DNA of 64,000 nt from Micropruina sp. (GTDB taxonomy: Bacteria > Actinomycetota > Actinomycetes > Propionibacteriales > Propionibacteriaceae). The notes beneath the pieces are model-generated. The model was not told the origin of the DNA and did not search any database. It saw only the letters and a program-made list of their open reading frames with translations. The position numbers were made by a program, and so were the translations under genes. This document shows, piece by piece, positions 55,037 to 63,259 of this stretch (position 1 is its first letter; every line of letters begins with the position of its first letter). The stretch lies in assembly GCA_016711105.1 (NCBI GenBank), contig JADJTO010000006.1:111504-175503 (forward strand), in the 5' to 3' direction.

Positions 55037-57604
55037 TCAGTTCTCGTCCACGGGCACCAGGGCCCGGACGTCGGCCGCTGAAGCGGCCCGCAGGGCCTTC
55101 TCGGCGAGTTCCTCGCACTGGGCCTTGGACAGCTTGCGGATCTGGGCCTTGACGGCCGGGATCGCGGGAATGCTCACGCTCAGCTCGTCGACGCCGAGGC
55201 CGACCAGCAGCGGGACCGCCTGCGGATCGGAACCGATGCCACCACACACGCCGACCCAACGGCCGTGCTTGTGCGCTGCCTTGACCGCCATCGCAATCAG
55301 ACCCAGCACTGCCGGGTTGAGCCCGTCGACCTGGGGAGCCAACTTGGGATGCCCCCGGTCCATCGCCAGCGTGTACTGGGTCAGGTCGTTGGTGCCGACG
55401 CTGAAGAAGTCCACCTCGGCGGCGAACGCGTCCGCACAGACGGCCACCGACGGCACCTCGACCATGATCCCGACCGGGATCGGGTCGACGCCCAGCTTGA
55501 CCCGCTCCTCCTCGAAGATCTGCTTGGCGAAGCGGAAGTCCTCGATCGTGGCGATCATCGGGAACATCACGTGCATCTTCGCCCCACCTTGGGCGGCACG
55601 CAGGATGGCCCGCGACTGATCCCGCAGGATCTCGGGACGATCCAGCCCGATCCGAATGCCGCGCTCACCCAGGAACGGGTTCTCCTCGGCCGGAATCGGC
55701 AGGTAGGGCAGTGGCTTGTCGCCGCCCACGTCCAAGGTGCGGATGACCAGCGGCTGGCCCGGCTTGAGCGCGTTGGAGATGTCGGTGTACACCTCAGCCT
55801 GATCGTCTTCGGTGGGCGCCTTCGTCCGGCCCAGGAAGACGAACTCGGAGCGGAGCAGACCCACACCTTCGGCCCCCTTGGTCATCGCCTGCTGGGCGTC
55901 CTCGAGGTCGCCGATGTTGGCGCAGATCTCGACGTGGTGCCCATCGGTGGTGATGGCGGGCTCATCGGCAGAGGCGAGCTCGACCCGACGCTTCGCTTCG
56001 TGCTTGGCCTGACGATCGCGGATCGAGGCGATCTCCTCCTCGGTGACGTTGATCCGGACGGTCCCCTGGCGCCGTCCAGGATCACCCGGGAGCCTTCGGC
56101 CAGATCGAGCGCGCGAGCCTCGATCCCGGCCACAGCCGGAATGTCGAGCGAGCGGGCCAGGATGGCCACGTGCGAGCTGGCGCCGCCGGAGGTGGTGCAG
56201 AAGCCGGCCACCCGCTCGCGGTCCATCGACGCGGTGTCGGGGGGGGTCAAGTCCTGGGCCACCAGGATCGAACCCTTGGGGATCTCGGGGCGCTCGGCCT
56301 TCTGACCGGTCAGTTCCTCCAGCACCCGCTGGCCGACATCACGGACGTCGATCGCACGGCCGGCCAGAATCTCGTTGCTCAGCACAGCGAGGCGACCGGC
56401 GTAGGAGGTGTAGGCGGCCCGCCAAGCGAACGCCGCAGACTTGCCCTTGTCGATGCCGCTCTTGGCCAGATCGAGCAGATCGGGGTCGGAGAGGAGTTCC
56501 TGGTGCGCGGAGAAGATCATCGCCTTGTCTGGATCGGCCTCCGACTTCAGGTGCGACTCCAGAGCCTTCAGCTGAAGGATGGAGCGGTCGATGGCGCTGT
56601 TCAGCCGGCGCACCTCGACGTGCTTGTCGGACGCGTCTTCGACGACGGTGATCTCCTGGCGGCGAATCTGGACCACGGTGCCCACCGCGAGCCCCGGGCG
56701 AGGCAGCCACGCCAACCAGCATGTTCGGGTCATCGGAGCGGCGACGGTTGATCGGCGCCTCTTCCTTGACTGGGTGAGTCATCTGCTCGGGCTCGCCGGC
56801 GACGACCTCGATCTCTTCACCGAGGCCCTCACGGATGGCCTGAGCCAGCTCGGAGACCGCCTGATCGGCGTCCGGGCCGTCGGCGATGACCTGCACCTTG
56901 TCGCCCTTGGCCACACCCATGGCCAGCACGGCGATCAGCGACTTCACATTGGCCTGATCCTCGCCGCGCTTGAGCCGCACGGTGCTTTCGTACTTCTTGG
57001 CCAGGTTGGCCAGCATCGCGGTCGGACGGGCATGCAGCCCGGTCGGGTTGGGGATGATCACAGCGTCGGAGACGGCGTGGCCGCCCGCGGCGGCCGGACC
57101 CTCCGACCCGTCACCGGCATTCATCACGGCATCGGCAACAGCATCGGTGCCGGCCGTGACCAGCCCGGACTTCACCGTGAAGGAGGCGAGGCGATCGGAG
57201 TTGGAGATGACCATCTGGGTCAGCAGTGACTTGGCGGTGGTCGCGATCTTGTCGAGGTCGAACTCGATCAGCGCGTCACCGGTCTTGACCTGGGCGCCGA
57301 GCGTGACCTTCGGGCTGAAACCCGACCCGCGCATCGCCACGGTGTCGAGGCCGATGTGCAGGAGTACTTCCAGCCCGCTCTCGTGGCGCACGGTGACCGC
57401 GTGCTGGGACGGATGGATCAGCGTGATCTCCCCATCACACGGGGCTACCAGAAGGTTGCTCAGCGGGTCGATCGAGATTCCTTCCCCGACCATCTTCTCG
57501 GCGAAGACGGGGTCGGGAACCTGCTCAATAGGAACGAGCACTCCGGTGAGTGGCGCCATCAGGGTGATGGTGCCCCCGCCCGGGGCAGGGCTGGTGGGGT
57601 CCAT
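55037..57604 (-). pseudogene. PTS EIIA-HPr-EI triple fusion with two frameshifts
   Basis: ATG at 57604 with GAGGA. EIIA-Glc type (1-~150) has the active His in 'LEVLLHIGLDTV' (about 80). HPr (~175-265) has 'NPTGLHARPTAM' with its His (~190). EI starts at ~285 and has 'TTSGGASSHVAILARSLDIP' with the phospho-His (~478) and the PEP-binding barrel 'GVGLLRSEFVFLG', 'FSVGTNDLTQYTLAMDRGHP' and 'GVCGGIGSD'. An extra G near 56694 (GCCCCGGGC run) and a missing G near 56070 break the frame; correcting both restores ~850 aa. The homopolymer position suggests sequencing errors, because loss would abolish the whole transport route. Confidence 0.88.
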
Positions 57605-57814
57605 AGGATTCCTCAGAAGTCAGGCTGGGGGTATCGCCTGGCGCTTGGTCGGGATACCCCACAGCAGCGGTGGGAGCGCTCTTTGCTCCCTTCGGGTCCA
57701 TCTAACCGCAGTCCGTTCCATAGTGCGCAAGACGCTGCCCACAGAAACCCGGGGTTGTACCCAAAACGTTGTGTCGGCAGCCGGCGTCCGGTCGGCCCCG
57801 GCGAGGCGTTCCTG

Positions 57815-59192
57815 TTGCCTCACGTCAAGATGCCCGCGTGGGACGGGTCGTTGCCTCATCTGAAGATGCCCGCTTGGTGACGGTCATTTTGGTGCGGCTG
57901 AGGTAGATGTTGTTGGTCTTGGCGCGGCGGGTGATCTGGCCGCGGCGGCGGGCGAGTTCGGTCAGGTTGCCCTGGATGTCAGCGATGCGGTGTTTGAGGT
58001 CTTCGAGGTCGGTGTCGTGGTGCAGGGTCTGGAGTCGTGCTGTGTCGTGGGGGTCGAGCAGGTCGGTGTGGTGGGTGAGGAGCCGGTCCAGGGGGTGGTG
58101 GCGGTGTCGTGCAGTTTGCTGACTTTGGCGCCGTTGCGGGTCTTGGAGATGAGGCGTTGCTGGGGCAGGAATAGGTTCACCTGGAGGGAGACCAGGGGCC
58201 AGAGCTGGTTCAGTAGGGCCAGTTCGTGGGCGGTGTCGTAGCGGTAGTAGCCGACGTTGCGTCGGACGACGGACCAGTTCTTCTGCTCGATGTGGGCTTG
58301 GTCGTTGGAGTGGCTGGCGCGGCCGCGGCTGAAGCTGATCTGGCGTGCGGCGCACCAGCGGGTCAGGTGGTGGTTGATGAACTCCGAGCCGTTGTCGGAG
58401 TGGATGCCGGCGAGGTGGAACGGGAACCGGATTTGGAGTTGCTCCAGAGCGGTCGCGACGATCCGTTCGCCCTTGGAGCGCACCGTGATGGTTTCGGTCC
58501 AGCCGGTGGCGACGTCGGTGGCGTCCAGGCTGTAGTGGAAGGCGCCGTTGTTATCGCCGCCTTCATGGCCGACCAGATCGATCTGCACGAAGCCGGGAAG
58601 GGTGTCGTTCCACTGGGCCCAGGTTTTCAGCGGGATCGAGTCCTTCAGCATGGAACCGGGCCGGGTGTGAGCGATGCCTTTGCCAGCGACCAGCCCGGCG
58701 CGGGTGGGTGCCAGCCGCCGATCGATCGTGGCTGGTGACATGTGCTCAACGAGGGCGATCAATGCCGGGTCGATGTGGTCGAGCCGGCCGTGTCGGGCGA
58801 GGTTGTCGAGGATGTCGGGCAGGGCGGGGGCGAGCCGTTTCCCGCACGGGCCGTCCAGGACCGCCCAGCATCGCCGGAGCAGCGCGACCGCCGCCGTGTC
58901 GTAAGTGCGGACGGGTTCCCGCGGTCGACGGGGCGCCGGACCACCGTTGGCCTGGTCGGTGATCGCCTGCCGGATCGCCTTTCGGGCATGGTCACGATGC
59001 CACCCGGTCACCTCGCAGACCGCGTCCAGAATGCTGCCCTTCTCTGCCCGGGACGCCTTCGGCCACCGGGTCAACTGGGCCTGAGTGATCTGTTTCCGCG
59101 CAGCCAAAGTGAGCTCCATCCCTCATCGTCGCCGCGGGCAAGTTGAGATGAGGCAACGACCCCACCTACGCGGGCATCCTTGATGAGTCAAC
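57815..59192. mobile_element. DDE insertion sequence with ~47-bp imperfect inverted repeats
   Basis: Left end 57815-57861 and right end 59146-59192 are imperfect inverted repeats; their inner 33 bp match closely (57829-57861 against 59146-59178). Each end holds two GTTGCCTCA-type motifs next to GATGCCCGC motifs, spaced 36 bp at the left end. GGCGTT occurs 3 bp outside the left and 2 bp outside the right end and may be a target duplication. Total about 1.38 kb, one transposase gene. Confidence 0.8.
57962..59119 (-). CDS. Integrase-core (rve/DDE) transposase, C-terminus frameshifted
   Basis: 385 aa as read from the ATG at 59119. N-terminal helix-turn-helix-like part (RKQITQAQLTRWPKASRAEK, then DAVCEVTGWHRDHARKAIRQ). 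The rve catalytic domain has Asp in 'FVQIDLVGHEGGDN', Asp in 'IHSDNGSEFINHHL' and Glu in 'HIEQKNWSVVRRNVGYYRYD' (DDE). Near 58095 a run of five G on the + strand (six expected) changes the frame; the other frame continues with normal family sequence (LDRLLTHHTDLLDPHDTARL, ARRRGQITRRAKTNNIYLSR) to about 57830. It is probably intact apart from this base. Confidence 0.88.
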   Translation of the reverse strand: MELTLAARKQITQAQLTRWPKASRAEKGSILDAVCEVTGWHRDHARKAIRQAITDQANGGPAPRRPREPVRTYDTAAVALLRRCWAVLDGPCGKRLAPALPDILDNLARHGRLDHIDPALIALVEHMSPATIDRRLAPTRAGLVAGKGIAHTRPGSMLKDSIPLKTWAQWNDTLPGFVQIDLVGHEGGDNNGAFHYSLDATDVATGWTETITVRSKGERIVATALEQLQIRFPFHLAGIHSDNGSEFINHHLTRWCAARQISFSRGRASHSNDQAHIEQKNWSVVRRNVGYYRYDTAHELALLNQLWPLVSLQVNLFLPQQRLISKTRNGAKVSKLHDTATTPWTGSSPTTPTCSTPTTQHDSRPCTTTPTSKTSNTASLTSRAT

Positions 59193-59241
59193 GCGGCGTT
59201 TTGAGCCGGACCGCCCGCTGGCCCTATGCTCTACCGGTCAG

Positions 59242-59314
59242 GTCCCCATCGTTTAGCGGCCTAGGACACCGCCCTTTCAAGGCGGCAGCGCGGGTTCGAA
59301 TCCCGTTGGGGATA
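59242..59314 (+). tRNA. tRNA-Glu (TTC)
   Basis: 73 nt, acceptor stem GTCCCCA / TGGGGAT with a G-T first pair, D arm with AGCGGCCTAGG, anticodon loop CTTTCAA, T arm GGGTTCGAATCCC, discriminator A, encoded CCA at 59315-59317. Confidence 0.95.
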
Positions 59315-59317
59315 CCA

Positions 59318-59913
59318 GGGCGAAAGGCCTAGTGAGACGGGAGTTTTGCTGGGCCATTACTTGTTGGTCGATCCGGCCATCCCGCACCAAATCCCGCACT
59401 AGCGGATGTGTCCCGATTGGGCGCCCGCCCGGCGAATCACTGGTCAGAAGAAGGCACGGGCATGGCCTGATCGGAAGCGTCGACGAGACCGCTCTGGCCA
59501 GGGGTGCGGCCCGCGCGTCCGCCGGCGTGGACGCCCTAGGCTCTGCCGGTTGTTTGATCCAGGGGCCGTCCCGGTAGGGGGAACGATTCGTGTCGACGAC
59601 GTCGGGGGACGAGTCGGCCTATGCGCCGGACTCTGTTCAGCGCTGCGTTGATTTCGACACGGGCAGGTAGGCGCTTTTGGCGAACACCTATTTGACTAGG
59701 AGCTTCACCGGGGCCTCGGTTGGTGGGTCATGGCGGTTGAGTTGAGGACTCCCTCTCGGACTCCCAGCACGTCCCCAGGCACAGCACACCCAACCTGGAC
59801 TCGCCGCGCTGCGGGGTCTCGCGGAGCGAGCTATCAGGCGGTGAAACCCGTCCAAAAATGTGAGCTCGTCAACGATTAGCGACGGCGTGCCACACGCTCA
59901 TAAGCGACTCCGA
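59318..59913. other. Gap with direct repeat A and no gene
   Basis: No convincing gene in ~600 bases. It contains a ~115-bp direct repeat (59702-59817) whose partner lies at 62237-62355. The stretch between tRNA-Glu and that repeat shows nothing recognisable; short open frames there look random. Confidence 0.6.
59702..59817. repeat. ~115-bp direct repeat, copy A
   Basis: Aligns with 62237-62355 over its whole length (shared GCTTCACCGG, GGTTGGTGGGTC, GGACTCCCAGCACGTCCC, CCGCGCTGCGGGG) with several small indels. The two direct copies enclose the nucleotidyltransferase/antitoxin pair. Copy B adjoins an IS110 remnant, so both may be pieces of old insertion sequences. Confidence 0.75.
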
Positions 59914-60768
59914 TCAGGGCCTGGCGGCAGGCGGTTCGCTCTGCGTTGGGCGTGTTTGCAGCGCTGCCAGCAGGTCGTTGCACAGGGCGGCGAACGCGGG
60001 AGCCACCGTGATGTCTCCTCCGGCCGCGGACGATGCCAGGAGCGCGATCCGGCCTCGGGGTGTAGATGCGTGGAGGCGCAGGATTTCGAGGGCTTCATCG
60101 GCAACTGTCGCCGCGTTGGGCTCACCCCTGTGCTTGGTCAGTCCGAGAACCAGTTCGGAGGTTTCGACCGCCTGGAGCAGACGGAACGCGTCGAGGGCAT
60201 CTTTCTCCTTGAGTCGATCGGGCTGCCGGTCGGTCTGTCCGAGTCGTTCGCTGATCTTGATGACCTTCGCCACCAGGAGAGCGGCCGGGCCGGCGATGGC
60301 CAAGTCGAACGTGCGTGTGTCGACTGGGTCCAGCGCCCCGATGACGACTCGTTCGTGGTCGACCAGAGCTGGCTCGAGCCCACGGGCGATCCGGGCGGTT
60401 TGCCTGTCGTGCGGCGCGAGCCTTGCGGCACGCGCCGAGGCCTTCGCTGTCCGCGCCTGGTGCGGAACGACCATCAGGTCGACGGCGATGTCACTGGCGG
60501 CGACCCAGTGACCGGGGTTGGGGCCGGGAACGAAGCCGGCAGCCCGAAGGACCGCACCGATCTCGGGCACGTCTGTCAGCCCCCGGGTGTCGATCGCGAG
60601 ATCCGCGTCGGTTGTCATCAACGGCACGTTGAGGTCGGCATCACCGGTGTGGTGGTAGACCGCCTGGGCGCCGACCAGGATGAGGCTCGGGAGGTGGTCC
60701 GTCAACGCTTCGAGTGCGTCTAGGAGGACTCGACGGGCAGCGACATACTCGGCGGCGACGGCGTCCAT
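59914..60768 (-). CDS. Nucleotidyltransferase-fold protein, probable toxin (AbiEii-like)
   Basis: 284 aa. 'HLPSLILVGAQAVYHHTGDA' (G-(A/S) helix start) and 'LMTTDADLAIDTRGLTDVPE' (catalytic Asp pair) followed by 'SDIAVDLMVVPHQ' (third Asp) outline a minimal nucleotidyltransferase. 'AALLVAKVIKISERLG' and 'KEKDALDAFRLLQAV' are as in AbiEii-like toxins. GGAAGGAAT precedes the ATG at 60768. It starts 1 nt beyond the stop of the upstream regulator-like gene, so the pair is one operon. This is the second such module in the window. Confidence 0.8.
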   Translation of the reverse strand: MDAVAAEYVAARRVLLDALEALTDHLPSLILVGAQAVYHHTGDADLNVPLMTTDADLAIDTRGLTDVPEIGAVLRAAGFVPGPNPGHWVAASDIAVDLMVVPHQARTAKASARAARLAPHDRQTARIARGLEPALVDHERVVIGALDPVDTRTFDLAIAGPAALLVAKVIKISERLGQTDRQPDRLKEKDALDAFRLLQAVETSELVLGLTKHRGEPNAATVADEALEILRLHASTPRGRIALLASSAAGGDITVAPAFAALCNDLLAALQTRPTQSEPPAARP

Positions 60769-60769
60769 G

Positions 60770-61843
60770 TCATTCCTTCCAGGAGGGATCGGTCGCGGCC
60801 AGGGCGTCCATCAACTGCTCGGCCTCGGCGTCCGAGCGGCCGGGCAAGGTCAACAGGTCCGCCAGCACCAGCGCTGTGGGCGCGAGGGTGACTGGTTCTC
60901 CAGGGCCGGGCAGGATCCGTTCATCCTGGGGGAAGGCGATGACCACGTTGGCCATTGGCGCGTCAGCCTCCACCAAGCCCAGTTGCCGCGCGAGCGTTGC
61001 GGGCGATCCCGCGTACAAAGCGAGCAGCCTCAACGGGACCACCGAGGTCTTGTCCGGTGGCAGCATTCTGCGGGCCGCGGACGAGCCCGTGATCGTCACG
61101 CGCTCTTGCTGGGCGAGCCTGTCAGTGACATGGGCCAGCCCTCGGGGCGCGAGCCAATACCCCAGGCCATGGTTGGTGGTGGCGTACCCGTAGTCCTGCA
61201 CCCAGCGCCGCAGCAACGAGCGACGTCGCACGTTGGTCACGCCGCCGCGCGCGACCCGATCGACGATCCCCTCAGCCGTCAACGTGGCGAGGAGCTTCGA
61301 CACGGACCCAGGTGATACCTGCGCCACAGTCGCCAACTCTCGGACACCAATCGGCACTTCGACCGCCGACAAGGCGCGGATCACGCGACTGGTAGCAACC
61401 CCGTTCAACCGGACCACCGCAGCGGACTCCGTCGCACGCGGAGAGCGCTCGGCCCCGGCACCGGTGAGCAGGATCAATGGGTCGTCCGAGACCAGGCGGA
61501 CCCAGCCCGTCGCGTCGGCGTAACTCACCCCGGCCTCCGTCAGCACACGGCGCGCGGCGGGCCCGATGTAGTCCGAGAGGAACAAGGCCGGGAGGCCCGT
61601 TTCGCGCTGACGTGCGCGAAGGGTCGCGACGAGACGATTCAGTTGCGAGGCGCTCCCCCGCTTGGCCTCGACACTGTCGGTCCCCCCCCCTCCAGCCGGC
61701 CCTCCAAGCACCACCAGCGTGTCACGCGAGTCCCGGTCCTGGTCGACGGTCAGGTGGGCCTCCCACGAAAGTGGCAGCAGCGCAGTGACCCGGCGCAGGC
61801 CATCCTCAAGTAGCAGAGTTTCTGGAAAGCCATCGTTTCTCAT
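60770..61843 (-). CDS. AbiEi-like transcriptional regulator / antitoxin
   Basis: 357 aa from the ATG at 61843. N-terminal part with 'LPLSWEAHLTVDQDRDSRDT' and 'LFLSDYIGPAARRVLTEAGV' (restriction-fold-like region of type IV antitoxins). A winged helix follows at ~170-240: 'IRALSAVEVPIGVRELATVA', 'VSPGSVSKLLATLTAEGIVD'. 'ITGSSAARRMLPP' and 'LALYAGSP' come next. The promoter (61854-61882) gives a very short leader. It is the first gene of the pair and is expected to neutralise or repress the toxin. Confidence 0.78.
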   Translation of the reverse strand: MRNDGFPETLLLEDGLRRVTALLPLSWEAHLTVDQDRDSRDTLVVLGGPAGGGGTDSVEAKRGSASQLNRLVATLRARQRETGLPALFLSDYIGPAARRVLTEAGVSYADATGWVRLVSDDPLILLTGAGAERSPRATESAAVVRLNGVATSRVIRALSAVEVPIGVRELATVAQVSPGSVSKLLATLTAEGIVDRVARGGVTNVRRRSLLRRWVQDYGYATTNHGLGYWLAPRGLAHVTDRLAQQERVTITGSSAARRMLPPDKTSVVPLRLLALYAGSPATLARQLGLVEADAPMANVVIAFPQDERILPGPGEPVTLAPTALVLADLLTLPGRSDAEAEQLMDALAATDPSWKE

Positions 61844-61853
61844 CGTGCGAAAC

Positions 61854-61882
61854 AGTCTATTTAGGGAAACAAGCATCGGCAA
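61854..61882 (-). promoter_or_regulatory. Promoter of the second nucleotidyltransferase operon
   Basis: On the minus strand TTGCCG (61877-61882), 17 nt, then TAGACT (61854-61859) lie 10 nt before the ATG at 61843. The mRNA would have a leader of only a few bases, and no Shine-Dalgarno is present. Confidence 0.6.
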
Positions 61883-62103
61883 GCGCATAGACAGTCCCGC
61901 TGACCAAGACGCCTGACTCGGTGCCAAGGACCCAAGACGGTGGAGGCCGTGCCGGCTTGCGAACCAGAAGCCCGAGCCACCCCGAGGTCGGTCCACTCGA
62001 CCCTGGCTACCGGATCCTGCACGTTTCCGGACAATGCTGGGTCGGTGTGAAGGTCTGGCGGCTGAGCCAGGCTCAGCAACTCCGAACCGTCTGGACCGGC
62101 TGA

Positions 62104-62235
62104 CCGCAGCTTCGAGTTGGTGGACGTGTTGACGCTTGACGGCTTCGGTGTTGCGGCGTCGGTCGTGGTGGTCCGCGCCGAGGTCGATGAAGCGGGCGTC
62201 CGGGTCTGACAACAGGTGCCAGATGACGACCAGGA
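62104..62235 (-). pseudogene. IS110-family transposase C-terminal remnant
   Basis: About 43 codons read LVVIWHLLSDPDARFIDLGA, then DHHDRRRNTEAVKRQHVHQL, the conserved C-terminal end of IS110-type DEDD transposases (VIWHLLSD and 'DLGADYY'-like). No other part of the gene is recognisable nearby, so it is a fragment. Confidence 0.7.
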
Positions 62236-62236
62236 C

Positions 62237-62355
62237 GCTTCACCGGTGGCCTGGTTGGTGGGTCGTGGCGCGAGTTGAGTTGATTTTCCGGACTGCCTCC
62301 GGACTCCCAGCACGTCCCAGGCACAGAACACCCCCTGGACTCACCGCGCTGCGGG
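62237..62355. repeat. ~115-bp direct repeat, copy B
   Basis: Partner of 59702-59817. It directly adjoins the IS110 remnant, whose upstream coding region it may represent in decayed form. Together the copies bracket 59.9-61.9 kb. Confidence 0.75.
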
Positions 62356-62660
62356 GCCCCGAACAGTAGCGACGACGTGGGCGCCATGATGCCGACGAGC
62401 CCGACCACGCCCCACAGGCAGCCCAGCTGGTGACGGTGGGGTGGGTCAGTAAAAAGGACGAGGCGCGCGTGCCTGCGCTGACCGTCGATAGCGTGCGACC
62501 CGCTCCTGACCGAAATGTCAGACCCCCCGCCGACCATGGACTCATGGCTGTCCGCGGGCACCTCCGAAGAGTTCCTCAGAGAGCGACCTGGTCCGCTCGG
62601 CTGCAAACGCGCCGTGCGTGTAAGTGCACCCCATCCGAGCTGCTCTCGGGTGCGGGATCT

Positions 62661-62693
62661 GGTAACGTTGGTAACGAGTTACATCACTACACT
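62661..62693 (+). promoter_or_regulatory. KfrA-gene operator: repeated GGTAACG and dyad
   Basis: GGTAACG occurs at 62661-62667 and 62670-62676; the second begins a dyad GTAAC-GA-GTTAC (62671-62682). A further GGTTAC follows at 62694-62699. TACACT at 62688-62693 is a possible -10. KfrA proteins repress their own promoter, which fits. Confidence 0.55.
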
Positions 62694-62711
62694 GGTTACA
62701 GGAGTCCGGGC

Positions 62712-63233
62712 ATGGCTGAACACACCCCCGAGGAACGAGCCGCAGCAGCTGCCGAGGAGCTGGCCGCCGAGGGATTCCCCGTGACCGCGCGGGCGGTCCA
62801 GCAGCGCGCCCAGGTCGGCATGGGCGTCGCATCCCCCGCTGCGCGAGACTGGAATGCGCGACAGGCGCATACGCGCAAGGTCCCGCCGCTGCCGGACTCG
62901 GTGGCAGTACGCGTCCAAGGTCTATGGCGTGAGGCGATCGAAGCCGCGCGCGCCGAGCACCAGGCCGAGCGGGACGGCTGGGCCTCACAGTTGAAGAACG
63001 TCGAGGACGAGCGGGATGGCGCTCTCGACGAGGCCAGCGGCGCCCAACAGGAGCTGGATCGGGCGAATGCGCACATCTCCGAGCTGGAAGTGATCGTCGA
63101 GCAGATCCGTGGCATGACCGCGGAAGCCGAACGGCGAGCCGTCGCGTCCGAGGCGCGTGCTGCGGCCGCCGAGGGGGTTGCCGTGGGCCTGCGCGAGGCC
63201 TTGACGGCCCTTTCGCCCAAGACGATGAACTGA
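62712..63233 (+). CDS. KfrA-like DNA-binding coiled-coil protein
   Basis: 173 aa from the ATG at 62712 with AGGAG upstream. The N-terminal KfrA_N-type helix-turn-helix is at ~5-55 (RAAAAAEELAAEGFPVTARA, VQQRAQVGMGVASPAARDWN). A long alpha-helical coiled coil follows to ~150 (WASQLKNVEDERDGALDEAS, RANAHISELEVIVEQIRGMT). KfrA is best known from plasmids as an autoregulated DNA-binding filament-like protein. It is 26 nt upstream of the DUF3375 gene, so it probably shares its operon or controls it. Confidence 0.82.
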   Translation: MAEHTPEERAAAAAEELAAEGFPVTARAVQQRAQVGMGVASPAARDWNARQAHTRKVPPLPDSVAVRVQGLWREAIEAARAEHQAERDGWASQLKNVEDERDGALDEASGAQQELDRANAHISELEVIVEQIRGMTAEAERRAVASEARAAAAEGVAVGLREALTALSPKTMN

Positions 63234-63259
63234 CACCCGGGTCGAGGGCAGGGGGAGCC

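Larger units (their letters stand above)
61883..62711. other. Gap with IS110 remnant and direct repeat B
   Basis: More than 800 bases without an intact gene: a transposase fragment at 62104-62235, repeat B at 62237-62355 and, near the right end, the KfrA promoter. The rest shows nothing I can name. Confidence 0.6.

Noticed and set aside
59332..59651. Overlapping 81-codon + frames after tRNA-Glu
   Set aside because: No ribosome site, no family resemblance, overlapping each other; likely chance.
62073..62606. 177-codon minus frame across repeat B
   Set aside because: Arg/Ser/Pro-rich, covers the IS110 fragment in the wrong frame and the direct repeat.
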